Below, piece by piece: positions 26,483 to 36,233 of a stretch of 64,000 bases of DNA. The stretch covers positions 70,684-134,683 of the forward strand of contig JAEWMJ010000042.1 of assembly GCA_023393165.1 (NCBI GenBank). Direction: 5' to 3'. The DNA is from Bacillota bacterium. Lineage in GTDB: Bacteria > Bacillota > Clostridia > Christensenellales > Christensenellaceae. The stretch's first letter is position 1. Every line of letters starts with the position of its first letter. Below the pieces are notes generated by a model, which made no database searches, was not told where the DNA came from, and saw only the letters and a program-made list of their open reading frames with translations. The position numbers were made by a program, and so were the translations under genes.

Positions 26483-28615
26483 TTGGCACTGCCTGGAATT
26501 GTGCATAAGAAAAGACTGGTGATCCTGCTTGTATTTGTGATCATCGTCTTTTTGTTATTACTGGTTCGAATCGGCTACTGGACATTTTATAAGGGCGAAT
26601 GGCTGCAAAACCAGGCGGAGGGGCAATGGACGCAAGATATGCCGGTGTCTGCCGAGCGCGGATCGATACTGGACAGAAACGGAAATGTGCTGGCACAAAG
26701 CGCAAGTGCTGATACCGTGATACTTCGTCCCAAACAGATAGACAATCCCGACGAGGTGGCGGATAATCTTGCGGCGATATTAGGTATGGACCGCCAGACG
26801 ATATACGACAAGGCAATAGACACCTCAAAATCCGAGGTGTGGCTCAAACGGCAGATCACCCGCGAGCAGTCGGATCAGATACGCGCTCTTGATTATAAAG
26901 GCGTGTATTTTACGGTAGATGTAAAAAGGTATTATCCGAATAAGGATCTCCTTTGCCAGATTCTTGGATTTACATCGGTTGACGGAGAAGGGCTTTCAGG
27001 CCTGGAAAAACAGTACAATAAGTACCTGGCGGGCAAAGAGGGAAGGATCATTGCCCAGACGGATAAGGAAGGAAGGGAACTCGCTTCCGGAAAAGAAATT
27101 TATATAGATCCCGAGAACGGCTATAACGTCCAGTTGTCCATTGACGCCGTGATCCAGGGATTCCTGGAAAAGGCGTGCCTGGAAACATACGAGGCCAACG
27201 GTGCAAAGGGCGTGGAAGGCATTGTGATGGATCCGACCAACGGTGCGATACTCGCCACGGCGAACATCCCGGGCTATGACCTGAACGATCCGCCCAGGGA
27301 TGATTCGGAACTTCTGCAGGAACTCTCGCGTAATAAAGTGACTTCGGACGTTTACGAACCGGGTTCGACGTTCAAGATCGTGACGACTGCTTCCGCGCTT
27401 GATTCCGGTGCTGTCAGCGTGGATACGACCTTTGACTGCAGCGGTTCGTATGTGGTGGACGGACAGAGGATCAAATGCTGGCGGCCGGCCGGGCATGGGC
27501 ATCAAAATCTGTACCAGGCGGTGCAAAATTCATGCAATCCCTGTTTTATGCAGATGGCGCTCAATATGGGTACGGATACGTTTTATAAATATATCAAAAG
27601 CTTTGGATTCGGTCAAAAAACGGGTATTGATTTTATTTCAGACCAGCCGGGGCTGGTGGTTGATCAAAAATATGTGAAAAATGTGGATCTGGCCCGTATA
27701 GGGTTCGGACAAAGCATAGCGGTAACCCCGCTGCAGCTGGTTTCGGCGGTGAGCGCAGTTATAAACGGCGGAACTCTGTACCAGCCAAGGCTGGTAACCG
27801 CCCTGACGGATGAGGACGGCAATGTGGTGCAGCAGTTTGAACCGGTCAGCAAAGGGCAGGTCATTTCCGCGGAGACGTCCGCCACAATGCGTTCCATACT
27901 GCAAAGCGTAGTGGATGAAGGAACCGGAAGGAACGCTAAGATTGCCGGATACAAGGTAGGCGGCAAAACGGGAACAGCCCAGAAGTATGACGAGACAGGA
28001 GCGGTATCTCCCGACAAGGTGATTTCCTCGTTTATCGCGTTTGCGCCGGCGGATAATCCGAAATATGTGTGCCTGATATTGGTCGATGAACCGGGTACGT
28101 CCGTTCAATTCGGAAGCGTGGTGGCGGCTCCCTATGTGAAGGACGTACTTGAGCAGACGCTGAAGTATGAAAATATTCCGCCTACGGAAACGAGCGAAAT
28201 AGCCGAAACCGTTACAATGCCGAGAGTGATCGGATTGGATACGGAAACGGCAAAAAGCCAGCTTGAGAGTCTGGGGCTTACCTGCACCATAAACGGAACA
28301 GGAACGGTGACCAACCAGCTTCCTTCCGAGAACGAAGTGGTCGCAAAAGGAACAGACGTTGCGCTTTATACAGCCGAATCTCCGCTGACGGATGAGGAGA
28401 CTGTGGAAGAAACCGGGGAAAATATGGCGCTGATACCCGACGTATCGGGATTGACGGTGGTGGAAGCCAGGGATAAGCTTAATGAAGCGGGATTTGAGAT
28501 AGATGTCAGAAGCAGCGGAAAAGCCGTACGGCAGACGCCGGGCGCAGGGGAATACGCGGAAAAAGGAACGGCTATCACAGTATATTTTGCGCTGGACGCA
28601 AACGATCTCTCATAG
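26483..28615 (+). CDS. Class B penicillin-binding protein with two PASTA domains (FtsI/SpoVD type)
   Basis: The protein has 710 residues from TTG 26483, preferred because AAGGGAGAGGG lies 7 bases upstream; GTG 26459, overlapping the ftsL stop, has no ribosome site. After a membrane anchor (RLVILLVFVIIVFLLLLV) comes the pedestal domain (SAERGSILDRNGNVLAQS). The transpeptidase has STFK (295-298, acylated Ser), SCN (350-352) and KTGT (495-498). Two PASTA repeats follow (TMPRVIGLDTETAKSQLESL and LIPDVSGLTVVEARDKL). It cross-links septal or spore-cortex peptidoglycan with the SEDS protein encoded downstream. Only one such gene is in the cluster, so I leave it unnamed between pbpB and spoVD. Confidence 0.93.
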   Translation: MALPGIVHKKRLVILLVFVIIVFLLLLVRIGYWTFYKGEWLQNQAEGQWTQDMPVSAERGSILDRNGNVLAQSASADTVILRPKQIDNPDEVADNLAAILGMDRQTIYDKAIDTSKSEVWLKRQITREQSDQIRALDYKGVYFTVDVKRYYPNKDLLCQILGFTSVDGEGLSGLEKQYNKYLAGKEGRIIAQTDKEGRELASGKEIYIDPENGYNVQLSIDAVIQGFLEKACLETYEANGAKGVEGIVMDPTNGAILATANIPGYDLNDPPRDDSELLQELSRNKVTSDVYEPGSTFKIVTTASALDSGAVSVDTTFDCSGSYVVDGQRIKCWRPAGHGHQNLYQAVQNSCNPCFMQMALNMGTDTFYKYIKSFGFGQKTGIDFISDQPGLVVDQKYVKNVDLARIGFGQSIAVTPLQLVSAVSAVINGGTLYQPRLVTALTDEDGNVVQQFEPVSKGQVISAETSATMRSILQSVVDEGTGRNAKIAGYKVGGKTGTAQKYDETGAVSPDKVISSFIAFAPADNPKYVCLILVDEPGTSVQFGSVVAAPYVKDVLEQTLKYENIPPTETSEIAETVTMPRVIGLDTETAKSQLESLGLTCTINGTGTVTNQLPSENEVVAKGTDVALYTAESPLTDEETVEETGENMALIPDVSGLTVVEARDKLNEAGFEIDVRSSGKAVRQTPGAGEYAEKGTAITVYFALDANDLS

Positions 28616-28709
28616 AAGGGGCATATATGCATGCACGGTGATTTGTCATAAAATCATATTTTATGATATAATGCTTTGGATTTATACAAAGGAGGAGTAT
28701 ATCAACGGT

Positions 28710-30167
28710 ATGAAGCTGCTGAAGATTATAGAAGATATACGTTGCGAAATCAAAGGTAACGCGGACATTGATATCGGTGATTTAAAATATGATTCCCGAA
28801 AAGTGCAAAAAGGCGATTTGTTTTTCTGCATTTCCGGTTTTCAGGAGGATGGGCATAGATACGCAAAGGACGCGGTGGACAAAGGCGCAGTGGCAATTGT
28901 GGCAACAAAAGAGCAGGAACTTCCGGTAACGCAGATAATCGTACAGGACGACAGGCAGGCAATGGCGTTGATGTCCGTAAGATTTTTTGGCGCGCCTGCA
29001 GCCGGCATGAAAATGGTTGGCATAACGGGTACCAACGGAAAAACCACCACAACCTATATGATCAAATCCATTGCGGAAGCCGCGGGCATGAAGGTTGGAC
29101 TGATCGGGACGATACAGAACATGATCGGCAGCGAGGTGATACATACCGAGCGAACGACGCCGGAATCGGTTGATCTGCAAAGACTGCTGGCTCGTATGAG
29201 AGATGAGGGCTGCGATGTTGTAGTGATGGAAGTCTCCTCCCATTCGCTTTATCTGAAACGGGTGGAAGGCATCCGGTTTGACGTTGGAATATTCACCAAT
29301 CTGACGCAGGATCATATGGATTTTCACCAGACATGGCAGAATTATGTGGATGCAAAAAAGATACTTTTTAAGCAAAGCGAAGTTACCATAGTGAATGTGG
29401 ACGACGAATCCGCGGCGGATATGATCAGCGCCGCGCATAAAGACGTTCTGCGCTTCGGCGTACAGAACAACGCGGACATACTGCCTTCCAATTTGGAGCT
29501 TTCGGCGTCTGGAACAAGATTTACCGCACAGATAAAGAACAAAAAAATAAAAATCGATATCGGAATTCCGGGCACGTTTACGGTATATAACGCACTGGGA
29601 GCCATAGCCGCGGCCTGGACGATCGGAATAAAGGGGGATTATATAGGGGAAGGGCTGAAAACTCTTAAGCCGGTATCCGGACGGTTTGAACTTCTTGATA
29701 CGCGCGGAGGCAATTACAGCATAATACTGGATTACGCTCATTCTCCGGACAGCCTGGAAAACACATTGAAAACTATCCGCGGTTTTGCTACCGGCAGGAT
29801 CGTGACTGTGTTCGGCTGCGGTGGAAACCGGGACAGGGTAAAACGTCCCATCATGGGCCAAATTGCGCAGAAATATTCCGATTTTGTAATAGTGACATCT
29901 GATAATCCAAGGTTTGAAGAACCAATGGACATCATTTGTGAAATTGAAAACGGCCTGATGGGAAATCATCCATATATTTGCATTGAAAACCGTCGGGAAG
30001 CGATTTTATACGCAATAAAAAATGCACAAAATAAAGATATAATACTCCTTGCGGGAAAAGGACATGAAACCTACCAGGAAATTTGCGGCGTAAAGCATGA
30101 TTTTGACGAGAAGATTGTCGTTGCCGAGATTCTGGATGAACTGCAATCAGGAGCCTTGGAGAAGTAA
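28710..30167 (+). CDS. murE: UDP-MurNAc-tripeptide synthetase
   Basis: The protein has 485 residues from ATG 28710, following GGAGGAG at somewhat long spacing. Mur ligase order: N-terminal UDP-binding domain (LKYDSRKVQKGDLFFCISG), the ATP P-loop GITGTNGKTTTTYMIKSI, ERTTPESVDLQRLL, VVMEVSSHSLYLKRV and DYAHSPDSLENTL. The DNPR motif is present in VTSDNPRFEEP, characteristic of enzymes that add meso-diaminopimelate, so a DAP-type wall is likely. The GKGHETYQ end is also typical. murF, which often follows, is absent; mraY starts 4 bases later. Confidence 0.96.
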   Translation: MKLLKIIEDIRCEIKGNADIDIGDLKYDSRKVQKGDLFFCISGFQEDGHRYAKDAVDKGAVAIVATKEQELPVTQIIVQDDRQAMALMSVRFFGAPAAGMKMVGITGTNGKTTTTYMIKSIAEAAGMKVGLIGTIQNMIGSEVIHTERTTPESVDLQRLLARMRDEGCDVVVMEVSSHSLYLKRVEGIRFDVGIFTNLTQDHMDFHQTWQNYVDAKKILFKQSEVTIVNVDDESAADMISAAHKDVLRFGVQNNADILPSNLELSASGTRFTAQIKNKKIKIDIGIPGTFTVYNALGAIAAAWTIGIKGDYIGEGLKTLKPVSGRFELLDTRGGNYSIILDYAHSPDSLENTLKTIRGFATGRIVTVFGCGGNRDRVKRPIMGQIAQKYSDFVIVTSDNPRFEEPMDIICEIENGLMGNHPYICIENRREAILYAIKNAQNKDIILLAGKGHETYQEICGVKHDFDEKIVVAEILDELQSGALEK

Positions 30168-30171
30168 TGAG

Positions 30172-31158
30172 ATGCTGAGTTTAATTTTATCGGTGGTCGT
30201 CTCGTTTGCACTTGCGGTATCTGCCGGATTCATTGTAATCCCGGTACTGCGCAAGCTGAAGGCCGGCCAGCAGGTCCGGGATGACGGACCAAAAACACAT
30301 TTAGTCAAGCAGGGAACCCCGACGATGGGCGGGGTAATTATTCTGATTGCGCTTATCATTACTTCTCTTGTTTTTTCTAGGAAAAACATGAATTTTACCA
30401 TGCTTTCAATCGCAACGACCGGAATTTTTTCACTGATCGGCTTCTGGGACGATTTTATCAAATTGTTTAAAAAACGCTCTCTGGGTCTGCGCGCTTACCA
30501 GAAGCTGATACTGCAGTTTGCGATCGCTTTTGCCGTAGCGATTTTTGCCTATAATCTGGTAGGATCAAAACTGATTGTTCCTTTTACCGGAACTGAGGTT
30601 GATTTAGGGATGGGGTATATCCCGTTTACGGCATTTGTGATTGTTGCTATCGTGAATGCGGTGAACCTGACGGATGGTCTGGACGGACTCGCGGGCGGCG
30701 TAACGCTGATCGACGCTGCAACGTTTACGCTTATATTTATGGCCATGGCAGGGATCAGGACGATGTCTTCCGTCATATTGAACAATGATATGTTCAATAT
30801 GATGGTATTTGCGGCATCCCTAACCGGAGCCTGCCTTGGTTTTCTGCGGTTCAACAAATACCCGGCGAAGGTGTTTATGGGAGATACGGGTGCGTTTGCG
30901 CTGGGAGGGGCATTTGTGATCATGGGAATACTGTCCCGTCTGCAGCTGCTGCTGCCCATAATCGGACTGATGTTTGTGCTCTCCGTAATATCCGTGGTAC
31001 TGCAGGTTGGATCTTATAAACTGAGGAAAAAAAGGATATTCAGGATGGCGCCACTGCATCACCATTTCGAATTATCGGGAATGCATGAAACACGGGTGGT
31101 TGCCATGTACATGGTCATTACAGCTGCAATCTGCGTGGTTACGCTGCTGCTGCTTTGA
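30172..31158 (+). CDS. mraY: Phospho-MurNAc-pentapeptide transferase
   Basis: The protein has 328 residues from ATG 30172 (GGAGAAG before it). It is a polytopic membrane enzyme with about 10 helices. Motifs are GPKTHLVKQGTPTMGG, FWDDFIKLFKKRSLGL, NLTDGLDGLAGG (metal-binding aspartates), FMGDTGAFALGGA and MAPLHHHFELSG. It attaches phospho-MurNAc-pentapeptide to undecaprenyl phosphate to give lipid I at the cytoplasmic face of the membrane. Confidence 0.97.
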   Translation: MLSLILSVVVSFALAVSAGFIVIPVLRKLKAGQQVRDDGPKTHLVKQGTPTMGGVIILIALIITSLVFSRKNMNFTMLSIATTGIFSLIGFWDDFIKLFKKRSLGLRAYQKLILQFAIAFAVAIFAYNLVGSKLIVPFTGTEVDLGMGYIPFTAFVIVAIVNAVNLTDGLDGLAGGVTLIDAATFTLIFMAMAGIRTMSSVILNNDMFNMMVFAASLTGACLGFLRFNKYPAKVFMGDTGAFALGGAFVIMGILSRLQLLLPIIGLMFVLSVISVVLQVGSYKLRKKRIFRMAPLHHHFELSGMHETRVVAMYMVITAAICVVTLLLL

Positions 31159-31286
31159 TAATAAAAAAACATAAAAAACGCAAAAGATGGATGATGAAAG
31201 GAAACTCTCAATTCAGTATGGCATACATGGATCTAAAGAATAAAACTTACTTGAACCCTGATACGCTCAGCGGCAAGGAGGATACA

Positions 31287-32642
31287 ATGGATTACAAAGG
31301 AAAAAAGGCGTTGGTTGTAGGAATGGCGAAAAGCGGCGTTGCATCAGCTGTTTTGCTTTGCCGCCTTAGCGCAGAAGTAATCGTTTACGATGCAAAGAAA
31401 AAGCAGGATCTGCCCGATGGAATTTTTGACGAACTTTCCAAATACAAATATATTGATATGTTGGGATGCGATATCATGCCCATCATAGAGGATATCGATG
31501 TAATGGTATTGAGTCCCGGTGTTCCCCCGGGTCTGCCTTTCATACAAAAAGCCCGTGATCTGGGGAAACGCGTGATAGCGGAAATTGAACTTGGATTTTC
31601 GGTGTCGGAGGCAGATTTCATCGCAATTACGGGCACCAATGGCAAGACTACCACTACGGCGCTGACGGGTGAAATATTTAAAAATGCAGGCATCAAGACA
31701 TATGTGCTTGGAAATATCGGCGTTCCCATTACGCAGGAAGCGCTGGAAACAAAGAAAGGCGACGTGGTGGTGGCTGAGACCGCCGCATTGCAGCTTGATT
31801 CCATCGTTGATTACAAGCCTGTGGAAAGCGCAATACTGAATATCACCGAAGACCATCTGGACCGTTATGGGAACATGGAAAACTACATAGCGGCCAAGGC
31901 CAAGATATTCAAAAATCAAACGGAAGAAAACTTCTGCGTACTGAATATGGATAACGAATACGTACGTACGCTGATTCCGAACATTATTGCCCGCGTCCTG
32001 GGGTTCAGCGTGGAGAGTGAAGTGGAGAACGGCGCGTTTGTGAGGGATGGAATGGTGACGTTCCGGCTTGACGGAAAAGAAAAGAAGATACTCCCGGCTG
32101 ACGAAATCAGGATACCCGGCAGGCATAACCTGGAAAATGCGCTTGCGGCGACTGCGCTTGCCTGCGTATACGGAATCAAAGAAGATGTTATTGCTAAAAC
32201 GCTGCGCGAATTTGCAGGTGTTGAGCACCGGATTGAATTTGCCCGGACGGTTCGCGGAGTGGATTTTATCAACGACTCGAAAGGCACGAATCCGGACGCT
32301 ACCATAAAGGCGATACAGGCGATGAAAAAACCTACGGTGCTGATACTGGGCGGATACGATAAAAAAAGTGATTTTTCCGAACTGTTTGATAATTTTACCC
32401 CTCTTATCAAATCAATTGTTCTGGTAGGGGCGACGGCTGATAAATTGGCGGAGACTGCCCAAAAGGCTGGATTCGGCGATTACATCATGGCAAATAATTT
32501 CAGGGATGCGGTTATGAAGGCCTTCAGCGTAGCGGAGGACGGTTATAACGTTCTGCTGTCGCCTGCATGCGCGAGTTGGGATATGTTTGAAAACTTTGAG
32601 GAGAGGGGAAAGATTTTTAAGCAAATCGTAAAGGAGCTTTAA
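31287..32642 (+). CDS. murD: UDP-MurNAc-L-alanine:D-glutamate ligase
   Basis: The protein has 451 residues from ATG 31287, chosen because AAGGAGG lies 5 bases before it; an in-frame opening back to 31155 would add a basic 44-residue extension. Signatures: KALVVGMAKSGVASAVLL, MVLSPGVPPG, AITGTNGKTTTTALTG (P-loop), NITEDHLDRYGNMENY, PGRHNLENALAA, VDFINDSKGTNPDAT and LILGGYDKKSDF. It adds D-glutamate to UDP-MurNAc-Ala. The 128 bases between mraY and this start hold no separate gene that I can support. Confidence 0.95.
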   Translation: MDYKGKKALVVGMAKSGVASAVLLCRLSAEVIVYDAKKKQDLPDGIFDELSKYKYIDMLGCDIMPIIEDIDVMVLSPGVPPGLPFIQKARDLGKRVIAEIELGFSVSEADFIAITGTNGKTTTTALTGEIFKNAGIKTYVLGNIGVPITQEALETKKGDVVVAETAALQLDSIVDYKPVESAILNITEDHLDRYGNMENYIAAKAKIFKNQTEENFCVLNMDNEYVRTLIPNIIARVLGFSVESEVENGAFVRDGMVTFRLDGKEKKILPADEIRIPGRHNLENALAATALACVYGIKEDVIAKTLREFAGVEHRIEFARTVRGVDFINDSKGTNPDATIKAIQAMKKPTVLILGGYDKKSDFSELFDNFTPLIKSIVLVGATADKLAETAQKAGFGDYIMANNFRDAVMKAFSVAEDGYNVLLSPACASWDMFENFEERGKIFKQIVKEL

Positions 32643-32643
32643 C

Positions 32644-33840
32644 GTGCAAAACGTGCCAAGAGCAGCGCATAATGTGCAAAGCATGCCAAAAGCGCAAAAC
32701 AGGCAAAAAACACAAAACGCGATAAAAGCGCAGAGCGTGCAAAAAAAATCCATGGACTATTCCATCCTGATCACTACGATCATATTGGTTGCATTCGGCG
32801 TGATTATGGTATTCAGCTCAAGCTATTATGTGGCGGAAAGCAGTTCGGCTTATAACAACGACGGCCTGTATTTCTTTAAAAAACAGATTGTTGGCGCGGT
32901 AGTAGGCCTTATCGGGATGATCGCCTGTTCTTTCATTAACTACAGGCTTTTTGCAAAACTGAAATATCCGCTTCTGATTATTGCCGCTGTTCTTTTGGTT
33001 GCTGTTTTGATTCCTGGCGTAGGCCAGGATATAAACGGTTCTTCCAGATGGATCCTTATTGCAGGGCAAAGCGTTCAGCCTTCCGAAATCACTAAATTCG
33101 CGCTCGTCGTGTTTGTGGCGGCCACCATCTCGATCAACAAAGACCGGATGAAAACGTTCCGCTACGGAATGGTGCCTTCGCTTCTGGTTACAGGTATATT
33201 ATGCATTCTCATATACCGCCAGCCAAATTTCTCGGCGATCGTCTGTATCTTTGTTATGGTAATGGTGATGCTTTTTGTTGGAGGCGTAAACGGGCTTCAT
33301 ATGGGGCTGCTGACAGGCGGCGGACTGGCGGCAGGTTTCGCGATGATGTTTATGCAGAACTACAGGGTAGACCGCGTTGTATCGTTTCTGGATCCGTGGC
33401 AATATGCTGACAGCAAGGGATATCAGGTCATACAATCGCTTTACGCTATTGGCGCCGGCGGATTTTTTGGCAGAGGATTGGGCAATTCGCAGCAGAAGTT
33501 GTTGTACCTGCCCTATGTACAGTCGGATTTTATTTTTTCGGTTATTGTGGAAGAACTTGGCTTTTTAGGCGCGCTGGTGTTGATCGGGTTGTTTACGTTT
33601 CTTATATACCGGGGAATAAAAGTGGCGACCAAGGCCCCTGATTTATTCGGATCGGCGCTGGCAACCGGAATCATCTCAATTATCGCGATTCAGGTTTGCG
33701 TAAATATAGCGGTAGTAACCAGTTCCATTCCGCCTACGGGCGTTTCGCTTCCGTTTATCAGCTATGGGAGTTCCTCTCTGGTTATATTTATGTGCATGAT
33801 AGGAATATTGCTTAACATTTCCAGACAGAGCAAGGCGTAG
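32644..33840 (+). CDS. ftsW: SEDS-family lipid II polymerase FtsW
   Basis: The protein has 398 residues and starts at GTG 32644, with AAAGGAG inside the end of murD as its ribosome site. The first 37 residues are a Gln/Asn/Lys-rich low-complexity tail made of degenerate repeats. About ten membrane helices follow, with SEDS marks FGVIMVFSSSYYVAES, GSSRWILIAGQSVQPSEITKFALV (catalytic-Asp region analogue), GYQVIQSLYAIGAGGFFGRGLGNSQQK, DFIFSVIVEELGFLGAL and FISYGSSSLV. It polymerises lipid II at the septum with the class B PBP. murG, which usually follows, is not here. Confidence 0.93.
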   Translation: MQNVPRAAHNVQSMPKAQNRQKTQNAIKAQSVQKKSMDYSILITTIILVAFGVIMVFSSSYYVAESSSAYNNDGLYFFKKQIVGAVVGLIGMIACSFINYRLFAKLKYPLLIIAAVLLVAVLIPGVGQDINGSSRWILIAGQSVQPSEITKFALVVFVAATISINKDRMKTFRYGMVPSLLVTGILCILIYRQPNFSAIVCIFVMVMVMLFVGGVNGLHMGLLTGGGLAAGFAMMFMQNYRVDRVVSFLDPWQYADSKGYQVIQSLYAIGAGGFFGRGLGNSQQKLLYLPYVQSDFIFSVIVEELGFLGALVLIGLFTFLIYRGIKVATKAPDLFGSALATGIISIIAIQVCVNIAVVTSSIPPTGVSLPFISYGSSSLVIFMCMIGILLNISRQSKA

Positions 33841-33906
33841 GTGTAACATATTTCAATAGCGGTTCATACAATTATTATTATGCAAAATCTTATTGGATGT
33901 GGTTTT

Positions 33907-35166
33907 ATGTCTAACCTTTATGTAAAAAAAAGCGATGCACTGAATGGAGAGGTAAGCATTGGTGGCGCAAAGAATTCGCTTTTAGTACTTCTGGCGGCAT
34001 CAATACTGACAGATGAACCAGTTGAGATAAAAAATTGCCCCAATATTTCGGACGTTGGCAACATGATAGGCATTCTGACCAAAATAGGCTGCTCCGTTAT
34101 TTGGGAAGGCAAAACAATTATTATAGATTCAAAAAAAGCTGATTGCTGGGAATTGTCCGAGCAGTATTCTAAAAAAATACGGTCCTCCGTATTCATGCTG
34201 GGATCGGTGCTTGCCCGGTTCCACAAAGCCTGCGTATGTCATCCTGGAGGCTGCGACATTGGGGCGCGCCCGATTGATTTACATATCAAGGGCTTAAATA
34301 AATTGAATGTACAGGTATGCGACTGCGGCGGCAAAATTGTCTGCGAGACGGGAGACCTTGTAGGCAACGAGATTGTTTTGGATTATCCGAGTGTAGGAGC
34401 TACCGAAAATATCATGATGGCGGCAACCCTCGCAAGGGGAGACACAGTAATTCAGAACGCCGCAAAGGAACCGGAGGTTGTGGATCTGGCTAAAATGCTG
34501 ATTTCAATGGGCGCTTCTGTAGAAGGCGCGGGCACGGAACGCGTAGTGATCCATGGCGTAAAAAAAATGCATGGAACCTGTTATCATTGTATTCCGGACA
34601 GGATAGCGGCAGGCACTTTTATGATAGGGACTGCAATGACCAGGGGCAAAATGTTGCTTAAAAATATCTGCCCGAAGCATCTGGAGGCGCTGATAGACGT
34701 GCTGCGGGATATGGGAGCGGACATTACCTGCGGGGAGGATTGGGCGTTCGTTTCCTGTCCGGGCAGGCTGCATGCGCCCAGGAACATTATCTGCACCCAG
34801 CCCTACCCGGGATTCCCGACCGATCTGCAGCCGCAGATGGGCGCGCTGTTATCGATCGTCGAGGGCGCCTCGAAGATACAAGAGAATGTTTTTGACAACC
34901 GTTTCAAATATATCGGCGAACTGAAAAAAATGGGCGCAGATATCGAAATCAATGGCGACACCGCAAGCTTTAACGGACAAGTAAAACTAAAGGGCGCCGA
35001 GGTTTTTGCAAACGACTTGCGCGGAGGAGTGGCTCTGGCGCTTGCAGGCTTGGCAGCGGAAGGTGAAACGGTTGTGCAGAATTGCGATGTGATCGACAGG
35101 GGCTATGAAAACTTTACCAGTATTTTAAAAAGCCTGGGAGCGGTTATTGAGATCTTGCAGGATTAA
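33907..35166 (+). CDS. murA: UDP-GlcNAc 1-carboxyvinyltransferase
   Basis: The protein has 419 residues from ATG 33907 (GGATGTGG just upstream); ATG 33880 has no ribosome site. The EPSP-synthase-like double barrel begins LNGEVSIGGAKNSLLVLLAA with the conserved Lys-Asn pair. The catalytic loop HPGGCDIGARPIDLHIKGL keeps the Cys that attacks PEP, so fosfomycin sensitivity at this site is expected. PSVGATENIMMAA, ERVVIHG, DRIAAGTFMIGTAMT and YPGFPTDLQPQM complete the family pattern. It makes the first committed precursor of peptidoglycan. Confidence 0.95.
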   Translation: MSNLYVKKSDALNGEVSIGGAKNSLLVLLAASILTDEPVEIKNCPNISDVGNMIGILTKIGCSVIWEGKTIIIDSKKADCWELSEQYSKKIRSSVFMLGSVLARFHKACVCHPGGCDIGARPIDLHIKGLNKLNVQVCDCGGKIVCETGDLVGNEIVLDYPSVGATENIMMAATLARGDTVIQNAAKEPEVVDLAKMLISMGASVEGAGTERVVIHGVKKMHGTCYHCIPDRIAAGTFMIGTAMTRGKMLLKNICPKHLEALIDVLRDMGADITCGEDWAFVSCPGRLHAPRNIICTQPYPGFPTDLQPQMGALLSIVEGASKIQENVFDNRFKYIGELKKMGADIEINGDTASFNGQVKLKGAEVFANDLRGGVALALAGLAAEGETVVQNCDVIDRGYENFTSILKSLGAVIEILQD

Positions 35167-35225
35167 TCAAAAGAGGCGTAAAAAGTTGGAAGCGGACAAC
35201 GATTTGGAGGAAACAGAGGAAACGA

Positions 35226-36092
35226 ATGAAAAAAAACAGGCGAAAGAGATTTGTGGGTCCTGTAATTGTCATACTGATCATACTTGCGTTAGCCGGTTTT
35301 GCGGGCTACAACCTGATTCAGGTAAAACATGTTGAAGTCCGGGGTAATTCGCAGTTTGGCAGCGATTATATAGTCAACTTGGCGAATATCGAAGATGAAA
35401 CACATATGCTGAAGGTTGACGAAAAGAAGATAAAGGAAAACATCGAGAGCAATCCATACCTTGAGCTGGAATCGGTGGATTATAAATTGCCGGACACGGT
35501 AATTTTAACGGTAGCCGAACGTCAGCCGGTTTGCCTGATTGATTACGCCGGAAATATATTAATGCTGGACAGGCAACTCAATGTGCTGTCCACCGACGGG
35601 CAGGCTGAGACCGGTAAATATCCGTTGCTGGAGGGGATAGTGATTGACGCCGTCAACCTTGGAAAACAGATAGGAGCGTCGGACTCTTTCAAGTTATCGG
35701 TAGCCACATCCATACTGGATGGGCTTAAAGGTGAGGAAATCATAGGTTTAATAACAGAAATCGACCTGACCGACGTAAATGTGATCAGAATGAGTACAAA
35801 CGGGGGTCCGGCTATTCTCTTCGGACAGAGCGATCTGGTGGAGGAGAAGGCGGGATGGATCAAAAAAATATTGCCGTCAATGATTTCAGAAGGAAAAACA
35901 ACCGGAACCCTGGACGTGACCGCAGGGACTTTTGCGACATACCGGCTTGCGCAGGAGATTGCCGATCCGCAGGCAACCGGTACTACGCCGGAAGCGACGA
36001 ATACGCAGACACCGGAGTCAACGAATACGCAGGAGCCCGAGCCATCAAATACGCAGTCTGTCGCCCCGGAAACAACAAACTCGGAAGAATGA
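35226..36092 (+). CDS. ftsQ: Divisome protein FtsQ/DivIB
   Basis: The protein has 288 residues, started after GAGGAAACGA. A basic cytoplasmic N-terminus (KKNRRKRF) precedes a membrane helix (VGPVIVILIILALAGFAGY). Then come a POTRA domain (LIQVKHVEVRGNSQFGSDYI) and the FtsQ/DivIB beta domain (ERQPVCLIDYAGNILMLDRQL). The last 45 residues are a Thr/Pro/Asn/Glu-rich tail of short repeats of the type E-x-x-N-T-Q, predicted disordered and extracellular. Position after murA and before ftsA supports the call. Confidence 0.88.
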   Translation: MKKNRRKRFVGPVIVILIILALAGFAGYNLIQVKHVEVRGNSQFGSDYIVNLANIEDETHMLKVDEKKIKENIESNPYLELESVDYKLPDTVILTVAERQPVCLIDYAGNILMLDRQLNVLSTDGQAETGKYPLLEGIVIDAVNLGKQIGASDSFKLSVATSILDGLKGEEIIGLITEIDLTDVNVIRMSTNGGPAILFGQSDLVEEKAGWIKKILPSMISEGKTTGTLDVTAGTFATYRLAQEIADPQATGTTPEATNTQTPESTNTQEPEPSNTQSVAPETTNSEE

Positions 36093-36233
36093 TGCAAAAT
36101 ATCATACATGGGTCTCGCGCCGTTGCATAATTGCCTTGCAATTTTGCAAATAGTCCTAATTACCAAAAAATTGTTTAATAATTATTATTTTTATGTTACA
36201 ATATATCCACTAAGTGTATAGTGGAGATGAATA

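Noticed and set aside
28782..29969. Open frame of 395 codons on the minus strand opposite murE
   Set aside because: No recognisable domain and His/Phe/Arg-rich shadow composition; murE on the plus strand is certain.
31155..31286. N-terminal extension of MurD or a separate small gene between mraY and murD
   Set aside because: A strong AAGGAGG site sits directly before ATG 31287, and the extension is basic and unlike MurD; no independent ribosome site supports a small gene.
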